Source: a candidate division CSSED10-310 bacterium | GTDB taxonomy: Bacteria; CSSED10-310 | Direction of reading: 5' to 3' | NCBI GenBank assembly: GCA_003558985.1 | Contig: PWNJ01000018.1 | Coordinates: 1-51,756 of the forward strand | DNA length: 51,756 bases | In this document: positions 16,868 to 25,817 of the stretch, piece after piece | Layout: every line of letters starts with the position of its first letter | Numbering within the stretch: the stretch's first letter is position 1 | Notes under the pieces: generated by a model | Database searches by the model: none | The model's input: the letters and a program-made list of their open reading frames with translations, nothing else | What the model was told of the DNA's origin: nothing | Made by a program: the position numbers and the translations under genes

Positions 16868-18496
16868 TTATTGGCTTCTGAACCCCACATAATTTACATC
16901 TGACAACAGGTGCCACGAATCAGCTTCCATGATTGCCGCCCAGAAATACATGTAATCCGACTGAATAGACTCATTGGGCCAAACAAAAGCTAGCAGATTT
17001 CTGGTTGATTGTCCCGAATCCAGAATATGAAGAGTTTTTTGAGGAGTTTCTGTCCATGTCGGATAAAACCAGAAACTGTTCTCCACCTGAAGAGCCACCA
17101 TAATTTCAGTAAACATCGGGTTACCTGAATTATCAAAATGAAGGTCCAGAATAAATGGATCACTCGGACCATAAACGTCATTGTTTAATGAAATATCAAT
17201 ATTTATTCCTGTGTCGGGAATTGGTGTGGATGTGGGGGGTTCCGGTGTTGGATTATCTGGATCTGGTGTTGGTGTATTGGGTCCGGGTGTAAACGTTGGA
17301 AAGGGAGTATTCGTTGGTAGCGCTGTTGGCGTATTGGGTCCGGGTGTAGGCGTATTTTGTCCGGGCGTCCATGTTGGCATTGGTGTATGGGTCGGAACTG
17401 GAGTTTGCGGTGTTGGTGTAGCAGTATGAACCGGAGTATTGGTTGCAGGTGATGCAGGAGTTGGTGTCCAGGTTGGAATCGCGGTATGTGTTGGCGATGG
17501 TGTTCCTGGAGTAGGTGTTGGTGTCGCCGTCGAAGGTGGAGTATTGGTGGTTTGTGGAGTTGCGGTATGTGCGGGAGTATTCGTCGGTTGAGGCGCATAG
17601 GTAATCCGGGTAGCGCCATATCCGACATTACAGGTCCCGTAGCGCATCCAGGCATAACCTCCAAGACCCCATCCGGTTCCCCATGAGTTTTCTATCAGCC
17701 ATGCGCCATTACCACTGCATTGATTGTCATCATATCCTACAATCAAGATTCCATGATTAACGCTACCACCGCTATGGTTTCTGCTGTAACACCCGCCAGT
17801 GTAACTGTAAAAGTCATTATACACATACATGGCCGCTGCAACAGGACCATCCTGCAATGCGTTTTTGATTGAGTTAACACTGGAATTTATCTGGTTATAC
17901 GAAATAATAAATGCAACTTTGTCACACTGATTCTGAATACAGGGCGGCCAATCAGCAGCCCTATACGGCATACAACTGGCTGATACACCACCTGGATTAA
18001 CGAATATTTGCGGATAAAACCAGCCACCATTGCAACCATAACCCTGGCTATTGCAGGATATCAATTGCTGTTCTGATAAATCCAAAACAATATCATCATA
18101 AATCCTGGCATGGGATTCAACCATCGCCGTTGTGGCAAACGCCCAGCAACTTCCACAGTTCCCCTGAGCTTTGACTGGCGTCGTTCCACCCATCTCAACC
18201 CAGTTTAAATAACCACGACTCTCAAGAAAATCCTCATCATATCTGCCAGGTTCAGGCTCAACATACCACTCCGGTACTACAAGACCCAGCAAATTCTGTT
18301 TCTCCTCATCCGATAATACCGAGACTGTCGTTTCACCAGCAATCCACTCAAGATCATTGTCAATTATATACTGCTGAATCTCCTCAAGTGTCATACTATG
18401 ACCCGATGGCGCTATGAAAGCAAACATGATGCAAGCCATAAATACCAAAGTGTTGTAATTGAAGCTAAAAATTTTAGAAAAACTTGAATAACTCAT
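16868..18496 (-). CDS. Secreted papain-like (C1A) cysteine peptidase with Thr/Pro-rich linker
   Basis: The 542-residue exported protease has a signal/anchor segment (about 14-33), a propeptide (about 36-95) and a C1A catalytic domain with Q111, C117 (QGNCGSCWAFA), H248 (VNHGILIVGYDD) and N270 (IENSWGTGWG). All active-site residues are present, along with paired Cys for disulfides. A Thr/Pro-rich tract (about 303-432, TNTP/TPTP units) links to a C-terminal beta-rich domain of about 110 residues that may anchor it to the surface or to a substrate. I chose ATG 18496, with GGAGG seven bases upstream; the frame opens ten codons earlier. Confidence 0.93.
   Translation of the reverse strand: MSYSSFSKIFSFNYNTLVFMACIMFAFIAPSGHSMTLEEIQQYIIDNDLEWIAGETTVSVLSDEEKQNLLGLVVPEWYVEPEPGRYDEDFLESRGYLNWVEMGGTTPVKAQGNCGSCWAFATTAMVESHARIYDDIVLDLSEQQLISCNSQGYGCNGGWFYPQIFVNPGGVSASCMPYRAADWPPCIQNQCDKVAFIISYNQINSSVNSIKNALQDGPVAAAMYVYNDFYSYTGGCYSRNHSGGSVNHGILIVGYDDNQCSGNGAWLIENSWGTGWGLGGYAWMRYGTCNVGYGATRITYAPQPTNTPAHTATPQTTNTPPSTATPTPTPGTPSPTHTAIPTWTPTPASPATNTPVHTATPTPQTPVPTHTPMPTWTPGQNTPTPGPNTPTALPTNTPFPTFTPGPNTPTPDPDNPTPEPPTSTPIPDTGINIDISLNNDVYGPSDPFILDLHFDNSGNPMFTEIMVALQVENSFWFYPTWTETPQKTLHILDSGQSTRNLLAFVWPNESIQSDYMYFWAAIMEADSWHLLSDVNYVGFRSQ
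17212..17592. repeat. Degenerate repeat coding for the Thr/Pro linker
   Basis: Low-complexity DNA, with G/T-rich units such as GGTGTTGG and GGAGTATTGG on the plus strand, codes on the minus strand for the TNTP/TPTP tract of the peptidase. Units vary in length and sequence, so it is a decayed tandem repeat and not an array with spacers. Confidence 0.8.
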
Positions 18497-18672
18497 AGTA
18501 AAACCTCCGACTCTGAAATTATGCAATATTTATACCGGCTGGGCTTTGAAAATACACTAACAAGAATCTTTCGTATAAATTCAATAGACTGATTGTGTTT
18601 TGAAAAACGGCTAACTGCATGATAAAAGTAGTAAATGATAGAATTGATTCGGCAACCTTCAAGGAGTTTATT

Positions 18673-19062
18673 ATGAACCAAACTGATAAAGAATTCAAAC
18701 TTCTCTGGACGGGGGAAGATGCAATTCGTACTGATATTCTTGATACATTCATTTATTCAGGTGAAAAGCAAAGTATTTCATACGTAACACATGAATTTTC
18801 TGCAGTTTGCCCATTCTCTGGGCTGCCAGATATTGCATCAGTTGAAGTTTCATATGTCCCCGCTGACAAATGTCTGGAACTGAAAAGTCTGAAACTCTAT
18901 TTTGTGTCTTTCAGAAACGTCGGAATGTTTCAGGAACACGTCACCAATCGTATATATCGTGATTTGCATGCCGTTTTAAAACCCGCTTATTTAAAGGTTG
19001 TTACAAAATATGCAACACGTGGCGGAATAGATTCTGTTTGTGAAATTACCAGTGATGCCTGA
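18673..19062 (+). CDS. queF: 7-cyano-7-deazaguanine (preQ0) reductase
   Basis: This 129-residue unimodular QueF reduces preQ0 to preQ1 with NADPH in queuosine synthesis. Catalytic Cys46 and Asp53 lie in SAVCPFSGLPD. The substrate-binding segment CLELKSLKLYFVSFRN follows. ATG 18673 has AAGGAG upstream; the frame opens 18 codons earlier. No other queuosine gene is in the window and I see no preQ1 riboswitch in the 150 bases before it. Confidence 0.95.
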   Translation: MNQTDKEFKLLWTGEDAIRTDILDTFIYSGEKQSISYVTHEFSAVCPFSGLPDIASVEVSYVPADKCLELKSLKLYFVSFRNVGMFQEHVTNRIYRDLHAVLKPAYLKVVTKYATRGGIDSVCEITSDA

Positions 19063-19150
19063 GATGATAAACTCTTTCTTCTTCTTCCCGATGTGTTCTG
19101 CATGCCGTTGAAGAGAGCATAGACGTAACATCTACCTTTGGGGACAGGAT

Positions 19151-19963
19151 CTAATCAGTTGACAACTTGCTGTGACTGTCGCTATTACACTTGCAGGGAT
19201 TATATGGTTGTGAAAAATCAAACTTTCGACATTTCCACACGCGGGTTTTATGCAGCATATATCGTAACAGAGTCCATAAGACACCGATTCCATATTGAAT
19301 TGAAGACAGGAACGAAACTGTGGAGGAATCTTTTTCATATCGGGTTTCCACAGGAATTTCTGCAAATCGGGCTCCGGCTATAACAAACTGTGCAATTATT
19401 TCGTTATCAAAAACAAAATCTTCTGAATTGCGTTCATAGGGTATAGCTTCAAGAATTTGTTTTGAGTATGCTCTGTATCCTGTATGACACTCCGAAAATG
19501 ATGTACCCTGTACCAGGTTCTGGAGCGTTGTTAATGTGCGGTTCGCAATATACTTGTATAAAGGCATGTTTCCTTTTAGCGGGTTACCAAGAAATCGTGA
19601 TGCAAACACGACATCGGCTTTGTTTTGAATGATTGGTTGGATCAGATCCGGTATTATTTTCGGATCATACTGATAGTCCGGATGCAACATTATGATGATG
19701 GCAGCGCTGGATTCAAGCGCTGCGTTATAGCAGGTTTTCTGATTGCCGCCATAACCTCTGTTCCAACGATGCGTAAAGACCTTCAGTTTCAGATTTCTGG
19801 CAACATCAAGAGTGTTATCATAACTGCAGTCATCAACAAGAATAACCTCATCAACCCAGTCGGTTGGTATATCTGAATGGGTTTTATAAAGTGTTGCTCC
19901 CGCATTGTAAGCGGGCATGACTACCACAACCTTCAACTTATCTGTTTTAATAACTTCAACCAC
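19151..19963 (-). CDS. Family 2 glycosyltransferase (dolichyl-phosphate mannose synthase-like)
   Basis: The GT-A fold enzyme shows VVMPAYNAG, EVILVDDCSYDNT, the donor-site region IIIMLHPDYQYDP (normally DADxQ) and ASRFLGNPLKGNMP. It resembles polyprenyl-phosphate sugar synthases that pass a sugar to a lipid carrier. There is a Cys-rich C-terminal tail (WKCRKFDF, NPCKCNSD). The start is uncertain: I chose GTG 19963 with GAGG upstream over TTG 20017, which lacks a ribosome-binding site. It lies downstream of the nucleoside transporter on the same strand. Confidence 0.87.
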   Translation of the reverse strand: MVEVIKTDKLKVVVVMPAYNAGATLYKTHSDIPTDWVDEVILVDDCSYDNTLDVARNLKLKVFTHRWNRGYGGNQKTCYNAALESSAAIIIMLHPDYQYDPKIIPDLIQPIIQNKADVVFASRFLGNPLKGNMPLYKYIANRTLTTLQNLVQGTSFSECHTGYRAYSKQILEAIPYERNSEDFVFDNEIIAQFVIAGARFAEIPVETRYEKDSSTVSFLSSIQYGIGVLWTLLRYMLHKTRVWKCRKFDFSQPYNPCKCNSDSHSKLSTD

Positions 19964-20035
19964 AGCGTCATCCTCATTAAACGAAGGAATGCTATACAAA
20001 ACAATCAAAAGACTCAATATAAAAAAAGATCATTA

Positions 20036-21349
20036 TCAATTAATCATAAACAACAACGATGACTCATTATAAAAAGATCCTGCAATACAGGCCGTCATCA
20101 AACATGCAAGAGTTGCAGCAATGAGCGCTCTGATACCTGATTTGGCAATATCCTGTGTTCTGTCAGGAGCCAGCGCTGAAACGCCGCCTACAAATATTCC
20201 TATTGACGCAACATGCGCAAATCCGCATAAGGCATACGTTGCGATAACGACTGATCGCCCATGTACCAGTACATTTTGTTCAATTAGAACAGCAAGATTC
20301 TGATATGATATGAGTTCAGTAACAATGGATCGTTCACCGATGATTTGAGCGATATGGCGGGCATCCTGCCAGGGGACACCGATTATCAGTGTAGGTACAT
20401 AGAAAACGTAACCAAGAATACCTGTCAGACTTAAATCCATACTGGTATTGAACATTGAATTCAGCCATTCGCTTAAAGACGTCAGTCCCAAATCGGCCAG
20501 AGCAGCCAGGCCCAGTATAGCAATAAGCAGAGCGGCAATATTGAACACAAGTTGAAGTCCTGTCTGAGAGCCTTGAATGACCGCTGAATAAATCGATTCA
20601 GGTTTATCGTAGTTAAATACAATGTCCTCGCCCATCGTTACGGGTTTCTGAGTTTCCGGATATAGTATTTTGGCAATAACAAGCGCTGCGGGCGCCGAAA
20701 GAATAGATGCAGATATGAGGTGTGCTGCAATCATCGGAAAGCTGTCACGCAGGAAAAAAACATAAACTGCCAGAACGTTGGAGGCAACTGTGGCCATTCC
20801 GCAGGTAAGAATTGTACACAGTTCGGACCGTGTCATTTTCTTTATGTAAGGTTGAACAGTTAATGCAGACTCAACTCCAACAAAAATATTACTTGCGGCA
20901 CACAAGGATTCCGCTCCTGAAATCCTCATCAGCGTGCTGAACACTTTGGCAAACTTTTTGATAAGCCAGGGCAAGATATCGTAATAGTATAGAATAGATG
21001 TAATTGCAGAGAAGAATATTATTGCTGTCAGTCCCTGGAATGCCAGAAAAAATCCCAGACTTTCCTGGCCGGAAGCATCAGTTGTGCCTGGAGGGAGCGC
21101 TAATCTGCCGAATACAAACTCTGCTCCCGCATTCCCGCATTCCAGTATTTTAATAACGATGGTGTTCAGCCAGTTGAACACAGTACTGACACCCGGAACC
21201 CAAAATATTATGACTGCAAACATCAATTGAAGACTTAAACCCCAAAAGACTACTCGCCAGTTAATACTTTTACGTGAATTTGAAAACAACCAGGCAGCAA
21301 TTATGATAACAAATAATCCGATAAAACTTGTCAAATTATACCATTCCAC
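20036..21349 (-). CDS. Concentrative nucleoside transporter (CNT/NupC family)
   Basis: This multi-spanning inner-membrane protein of about 437 residues has CNT signatures ISGAESLCAASNIFVGVESA (substrate/cation site; many members have GQTEAP here) and LCGFAHVASIGIFVGG near the C-terminus. It imports nucleosides with Na+ or H+. I chose GTG 21349 because AAAGG lies seven bases upstream; the frame opens nine codons earlier at ATG 21376. Confidence 0.93.
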   Translation of the reverse strand: MEWYNLTSFIGLFVIIIAAWLFSNSRKSINWRVVFWGLSLQLMFAVIIFWVPGVSTVFNWLNTIVIKILECGNAGAEFVFGRLALPPGTTDASGQESLGFFLAFQGLTAIIFFSAITSILYYYDILPWLIKKFAKVFSTLMRISGAESLCAASNIFVGVESALTVQPYIKKMTRSELCTILTCGMATVASNVLAVYVFFLRDSFPMIAAHLISASILSAPAALVIAKILYPETQKPVTMGEDIVFNYDKPESIYSAVIQGSQTGLQLVFNIAALLIAILGLAALADLGLTSLSEWLNSMFNTSMDLSLTGILGYVFYVPTLIIGVPWQDARHIAQIIGERSIVTELISYQNLAVLIEQNVLVHGRSVVIATYALCGFAHVASIGIFVGGVSALAPDRTQDIAKSGIRALIAATLACLMTACIAGSFYNESSLLFMIN

Positions 21350-21499
21350 ATTACAACCTTTCTTTTTAAGTGTCATTCAGACATTCATGTCATCCATATA
21401 ATATCGTCGGGGATCGATCTCTTGCAATGCCATTTTAATGGAATTATACCCTTTGATTTGCTATTTATTAACAGGTGCTTGTTTTTAGGGAGAAAACAG

Positions 21500-22240
21500 A
21501 TGCAAATAGATATCAGCATAGTAGTGCCGGCTTATAATGAAGAAAACGATATAGAGAACTGCATTAAGGTAATTACAGATTTTTTTCAAAGCAAACAATT
21601 GTCATTTGAGATACTGGCAGTTGATGATGGTTCCAGTGACAGAACGTTGCAGATAATACGAAAGCTGGCACAACAGTGTACGCATCTGAAAGCATTAACA
21701 AACGGTGAAAACAAAGGCAAAGGATATACTGTTAAGCACGGTGTATCTGAAAGCACAGGTAACTATTTACTGTTTACTGATGTTGATCTGTCAACCCCGA
21801 TTTTCGAGTATGATAATCTGAAAAACTGGCTTGACAAGGGATTTGATGTCGCATTTGGTTCGCGGGCTCTTGCAAAATCACTCTTGAAAAAAAAGCAACC
21901 ATGGTATAGGGTATATATGGGGCGTTTGGCTAATAAGGCCATACAGTTGGTTGTCCCTGCCTTGCGCGGTATCAAGGATACGCAGTGCGGGTTTAAGTTA
22001 TTCCGGGGTGATGTGGCCCGGAGCATATTTCCATTGCAAAGAAATGAACGTTGGGGATTTGATTTTGAAATCCTCCATATTGCCAGGAAATATGGATACA
22101 AGGTCGTGGAAGTGCCTGTTGAATGGAGTCATTCCGGAGATAGCAGAATAAGCATGCGGGATTATCCGCGAACCTTGCAGGAATTGATCAAGGTAAGAGT
22201 GTACGAAACAAGAGGTTTGTACGACAAACAAGACGACTGA
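21500..22240 (+). CDS. Family 2 glycosyltransferase (dolichyl-phosphate glucosyltransferase-like)
   Basis: The 246-residue GT2 enzyme has VVPAYNEENDI, LAVDDGSSDRT, the DxD motif in TDVDLSTP, FGSRAL and GIKDTQCGFKLFRGD, typical of Alg5/DPG-synthase-like enzymes that load a sugar onto a polyprenyl phosphate. No C-terminal membrane helices are present. ATG 21500 follows AGGGAG; the frame opens 26 codons earlier without support. It is divergent from the nucleoside transporter. Confidence 0.92.
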   Translation: MQIDISIVVPAYNEENDIENCIKVITDFFQSKQLSFEILAVDDGSSDRTLQIIRKLAQQCTHLKALTNGENKGKGYTVKHGVSESTGNYLLFTDVDLSTPIFEYDNLKNWLDKGFDVAFGSRALAKSLLKKKQPWYRVYMGRLANKAIQLVVPALRGIKDTQCGFKLFRGDVARSIFPLQRNERWGFDFEILHIARKYGYKVVEVPVEWSHSGDSRISMRDYPRTLQELIKVRVYETRGLYDKQDD

Positions 22241-22342
22241 CATTTGTTGGATACAATTTTCACATTGAATATGAATTTTAATTTATAACAAAAATCGTAT
22301 CTTTCAAAGCTGATAAACCGTACCATAACAGGAGGATATACT

Positions 22343-23203
22343 TTGGCATCACGAAAGAAAAACTATCGTAATCGTAATGCACCCGTCAATCGATATGATG
22401 ACAACAAACACCCGAAATACTCGGGTAGCAAACGTGGAGGGAGTTCTTCGAACCGCGACAATCACTATTTTTGCGACATATGCGGATATACAATACCACA
22501 ATCCGGCAACGTTTCACCAATGTGTACCCGTTGTATGATTCCTATGAGTGTGATGAGAAAAAGCTCGATTCCACGTTCAAAGAACGGTAAAAAGCCTTCA
22601 TTTGATTATAGTTCACGCATATATTTTCAAACAGAAGGGCATCCACAATACAAAGGGTTACCTCTGGATCACCCTGACCCTGAAGATCCGGAAGCTGTAA
22701 ATGCATATAAAATGCGTGTTCAAAGCAAAAGAAAACGGGCTGGGAAACCGCCCGATCGAGATCATAATCCACGCCATAAATCATCTAAACAAAAGCACCC
22801 CAGACCATCTTCAAATAAAAATGAACTGAATGAGAAACAGGAAATGCCGGAACCCGAAAAAACTGATCGTAAGCCAGACTCTCGCGTGAAACAGGCCAAA
22901 CCTGAAAGCCCCACTAAATCCCCCTCAGCACCCAAAAGGAGGGTTGTAGTAAAGAAAAGCGCCGATCGGTCAACCAAAGCTGACAAACCCGTAAATCCAA
23001 AAGAAGAGGATTATGCTGGCACAGCTCTGACAAATGATCGCTCCGCAGCAACAATACTCAGCGATACAATTAAAATGAACTCTGATGTTGCCACAGGCGA
23101 TTTGAAATCTGATTACAATTATAAAAAGGAAACACCTGATAAACCTAAAAAAACAATAAAAAAATCTGCTAAATCAAAAACCACTGCCAAATCGTCTGAA
23201 TAA
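22343..23203 (+). CDS. Unknown zinc-knuckle, Lys/Pro/Ser-rich protein
   Basis: I do not recognise this 286-residue protein. A basic N-terminus (ASRKKNYRNRNAPVNRYD) is followed by a possible zinc knuckle FCDICGYTIPQ...MCTRCM (two CxxC pairs, about residues 47-66). An acidic/basic middle follows, and from about 130 onward a low-complexity tail rich in Lys, Pro, Ser and Asp that ends in a histone-H1-like run (KPKKTIKKSAKSKTTAKSSE). It starts with TTG 22343 behind a perfect AGGAGG at seven bases, so it is translated. It may bind nucleic acid. It follows the GT2 gene by about 100 bases. Confidence 0.75.
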   Translation: MASRKKNYRNRNAPVNRYDDNKHPKYSGSKRGGSSSNRDNHYFCDICGYTIPQSGNVSPMCTRCMIPMSVMRKSSIPRSKNGKKPSFDYSSRIYFQTEGHPQYKGLPLDHPDPEDPEAVNAYKMRVQSKRKRAGKPPDRDHNPRHKSSKQKHPRPSSNKNELNEKQEMPEPEKTDRKPDSRVKQAKPESPTKSPSAPKRRVVVKKSADRSTKADKPVNPKEEDYAGTALTNDRSAATILSDTIKMNSDVATGDLKSDYNYKKETPDKPKKTIKKSAKSKTTAKSSE

Positions 23204-23408
23204 GCATATATTCAGATTCATTATAAACTCTTGATTATCAATTCTGTATTGAACTATGTACGTCGCTATGAATCCATATCAATATGACAGTCACGATTAT
23301 TCCCGTTTCTTTTCCGACAAATTTATGTATAAGAATAGGTAGCTGCTGAAACAATCAGCAGCGTTTACAAATAAACTCAGACAGGTGTTTTTATGAAAGG
23401 AGAAACCC

Positions 23409-24389
23409 ATGGCTTTTAATCTTAAGGGACGAAGTCTGCTGACTCTGCTGGACTATACACAAAAAGAAATACAGTTTTTAATTCAGCTCTCAGCTCAACT
23501 TAAAATCGATAAATATGCCGGACGCAGCAACAGAAATCTTGAAGGCAAAAATATTGCGCTGCTTTTCGAAAAACCATCAACTCGCACCCGATGCGCTTTC
23601 ACCGTAGCCGCTATAGATGAAGGAGCACACCCTGAATATCTGGGCGCTAATGACATTCAGCTTGGCAAAAAAGAAACAGTCAAAGACACCGCCAGAGTGT
23701 TGGGACGCATGTTTGACGGTATGCAGTTCAGAGGTTCTGCTCATAAAACTGTTGAAGATTTGGCTAAATATGCCGGAGTTCCGGTCTGGAACGGTCTGAC
23801 GGATTCATACCATCCTACTCAGGCGCTGGCTGATTTTCTGACAGTTTACGAAGAGTTCGGACGCTTTGACGGCATATCTGTAACCTATGCAGGCGATGGC
23901 AGAAACAATGTTGCCAACTCACTTATGATAGCATCAGCAAAACTGGGTATTGATTACCGTGTGGTAACGCCTCAAAAACTCAATCCCGATAAAAAGCTTG
24001 TCGACCTATGCCTGACTATCGCGAAAAATACCGGAGCAAAAATAACCATTACCGATGATGTTAAAACCGGAGTTACAAATACTGATGTCATTTATACCGA
24101 TGTGTGGGCATCTATGGGTGAAGAAAACCTTATTGCTGAACGAATTGCGCTATTGAAACCCTATCAGGTTAACAAGGCAATGTTTGATATGACTCAAAAA
24201 TCAAACACGATATTTTTGCATTGTTTGCCCTGCTTTCATAACCAGGACACAATAACATCCAGCCAATATCCGGATATTTGTGAAGCAACAGAAGAAATTT
24301 TTGAATCGGATGCAAGCCGAGTTTTTGATCAGGCAGAAAATCGGTTGCATACGATCAAAGCAGTCATGGTTGCAACTCTTGGAAAGTAA
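23409..24389 (+). CDS. argF: Ornithine carbamoyltransferase
   Basis: The 326-residue cytosolic enzyme of arginine synthesis makes citrulline from carbamoyl phosphate and ornithine. The carbamoyl-phosphate site is [12 protein letters not shown] (57-61), followed by [31 protein letters not shown] and [10 protein letters not shown]-like [10 protein letters not shown]. The ornithine loop is [10 protein letters not shown], Cys-containing as in the family but with C where A is common. ATG 23409 follows AAAGGAG. No other arg gene is nearby. Confidence 0.96.
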   Translation: MAFNLKGRSLLTLLDYTQKEIQFLIQLSAQLKIDKYAGRSNRNLEGKNIALLFEKPSTRTRCAFTVAAIDEGAHPEYLGANDIQLGKKETVKDTARVLGRMFDGMQFRGSAHKTVEDLAKYAGVPVWNGLTDSYHPTQALADFLTVYEEFGRFDGISVTYAGDGRNNVANSLMIASAKLGIDYRVVTPQKLNPDKKLVDLCLTIAKNTGAKITITDDVKTGVTNTDVIYTDVWASMGEENLIAERIALLKPYQVNKAMFDMTQKSNTIFLHCLPCFHNQDTITSSQYPDICEATEEIFESDASRVFDQAENRLHTIKAVMVATLGK

Positions 24390-24449
24390 CAAAATCAGAA
24401 AGCTTGACTGGCTTTCCGACTAATGATATTTTCTGATTGATTTTTGAGC

Positions 24450-24522
24450 GGGCGCTTAGCTCAGTCGGGAGAGCGCTGCTTTCACACGGCAGAGGTCGGC
24501 AGTTCAAGTCTGCCAGCGCCCA
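24450..24522 (+). tRNA. tRNA-Val (CAC)
   Basis: A 73-base cloverleaf: acceptor GGGCGCT/AGCGCCC with discriminator A, D-arm AGCTCAGTCGGGAGAGC, anticodon stem CTGCT/GGCAG around loop TTCACAC (anticodon CAC), T-arm GGCAGTTCAAGTCTGCC. The 3' CCA is not encoded. Confidence 0.95.
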
Positions 24523-24528
24523 TGCAAG

Positions 24529-24552
24529 CTCCGGTACGCCGGAGTTTTTTTT
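24529..24552 (+). terminator. Intrinsic terminator of tRNA-Val
   Basis: CTCCGG-TACG-CCGGAG followed by eight T residues. Confidence 0.9.
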
Positions 24553-24605
24553 ATCGCCGCTTGATTTTCGCCATAGTTTCGCCTTATACTGTAGTTGAGG
24601 TGATG

Positions 24606-25817
24606 ATGAGTTCATCTATTTTGCATTTTGATGGTGATGATTTTTATGCCAGTGTTGCCCGGCTGGAGCAGCCGAAGCTTCTCAAACGCCCTTTGATAAT
24701 CGGACACTTGCACAGTCGCGGTGCAACCGTTGCAACATCGCGGGATATTCGCGACCTGGGGATTGTTCCTGGTGTTTCCATGACTCGAGCGAAACAGTTG
24801 TGTCCGGAAGCGACGCTGGTACAAATCAACTGGCCGTTGGTTCACAAGCTGTCGAAAACATTTGTTGATCTTGTGTCCCGGTTTTCACCGGCGGTAGAGC
24901 CGGCGGGTCTTGATTCGTTGTTTGTTGACTATACGGGTTCAGAACGCCTTTTCGGCTCAGCCGATTCATTTGCTGTCAAGCTGCAGAAAGAGATTAAACG
25001 CCAGACCGGCTTCAGTATATCTGCCGGACTGGCTGCAGACAAAGCGGTCAGCGTTGTTGCCTGCAGAGCAGCGAAGCTTGGTGGTTTGGAATCTGTCAAG
25101 GCCGGTTCTGAAAAGTCTTTTTTGTCGACTTGCCCCCTTTCATGGCTTCCTTCGATAACCGGCAATCAGGTGTCTTTCTTTTCGAGTTTGGGAGTACAAA
25201 CAATTGGAGATATTGCGCGGATTCCTATCGAAACGCTTGAGTATCTTTTCGGGAAAACCGGTAAAATCATTGCTCTTCAGGCCAGAGGATCTGAAAGGTC
25301 GCGCATTCGTGCGTCACATAGTGATACCGGTTTGTTTTCGCAAATTGATTTTGCTGAAGACCTGATTTCAACCGAAATTATCATCTCAAAACTGGCATCC
25401 CTGTCTTCAGATTTGTGCCGGAAACTGCGTCAACAGCATAAATCGGCAAAACGAATTCACGTTGCTGTCAGATATTCCGACCAGCGTCTGTACAGTATTT
25501 GCAAGTCACTGATTGTGCCCAGCAATCGTGATCATGAATTGTTCAGAACAGTTAAAGAATTATTTCTAAAACTCTATCAGCGCCGCGTCAGAGTTCGTAG
25601 CATTTCAATTCATGCCAGTTCTGCTATCAGTATTACAGGGGAACTCCCGTTTGGCGAAGCTGAACAACGGAACAAATGGAACAAAGCGCTGCTGTCAGTT
25701 GACAGGGCATGCAGCAAATTCAGTCCGAATGCGATTCAACTTGCCGAATCACTGGTTTCGACTAAGAATCAAGACTTTCAGAAACGTAAAGAAACACACC
25801 ACATTTATCGCAATTAA
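24606..25817 (+). CDS. Y-family DNA polymerase-like protein (DinB/ImuB-type) with altered active site
   Basis: The 403-residue protein has the Y-family layout: palm/fingers with HFDGDDFYASVARLEQP (metal ligand D9), CPEA, RFSPAVEPAGLDSLFVDYTG, SAGLAADKAVSVVACRAAK, a thumb helix-hairpin-helix (LGVQTIGDIARIP) and a little-finger domain. In Pol IV the second catalytic motif is D103-E104; here it is D103-S104. The nucleotide-contacting Tyr-x-x-Arg (NYPAR) is replaced by SRDIR. It may be a weak lesion-bypass polymerase or an ImuB-like non-catalytic partner. I chose ATG 24606, with GAGG five bases upstream. It converges with the zinc-ribbon gene and overlaps it by 56 bases. Confidence 0.85.
   Translation: MSSSILHFDGDDFYASVARLEQPKLLKRPLIIGHLHSRGATVATSRDIRDLGIVPGVSMTRAKQLCPEATLVQINWPLVHKLSKTFVDLVSRFSPAVEPAGLDSLFVDYTGSERLFGSADSFAVKLQKEIKRQTGFSISAGLAADKAVSVVACRAAKLGGLESVKAGSEKSFLSTCPLSWLPSITGNQVSFFSSLGVQTIGDIARIPIETLEYLFGKTGKIIALQARGSERSRIRASHSDTGLFSQIDFAEDLISTEIIISKLASLSSDLCRKLRQQHKSAKRIHVAVRYSDQRLYSICKSLIVPSNRDHELFRTVKELFLKLYQRRVRVRSISIHASSAISITGELPFGEAEQRNKWNKALLSVDRACSKFSPNAIQLAESLVSTKNQDFQKRKETHHIYRN

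Noticed and set aside
17181-17429. Gly/Val-rich open frame on the plus strand
   Set aside because: It is the antisense reading of the Thr/Pro linker of the peptidase; no ribosome-binding site.
18527-18672. preQ1 riboswitch before queF
   Set aside because: I looked for the preQ1-I pattern (GGTTC, CACCC, AAAAAACTA) and did not find it.
23204-23408. ArgR box before argF
   Set aside because: Only loose half-site matches are seen (ATGAAT, ATTCA); a GCTGCTGA/TCAGCAGC hairpin is present but no pair of ARG boxes.
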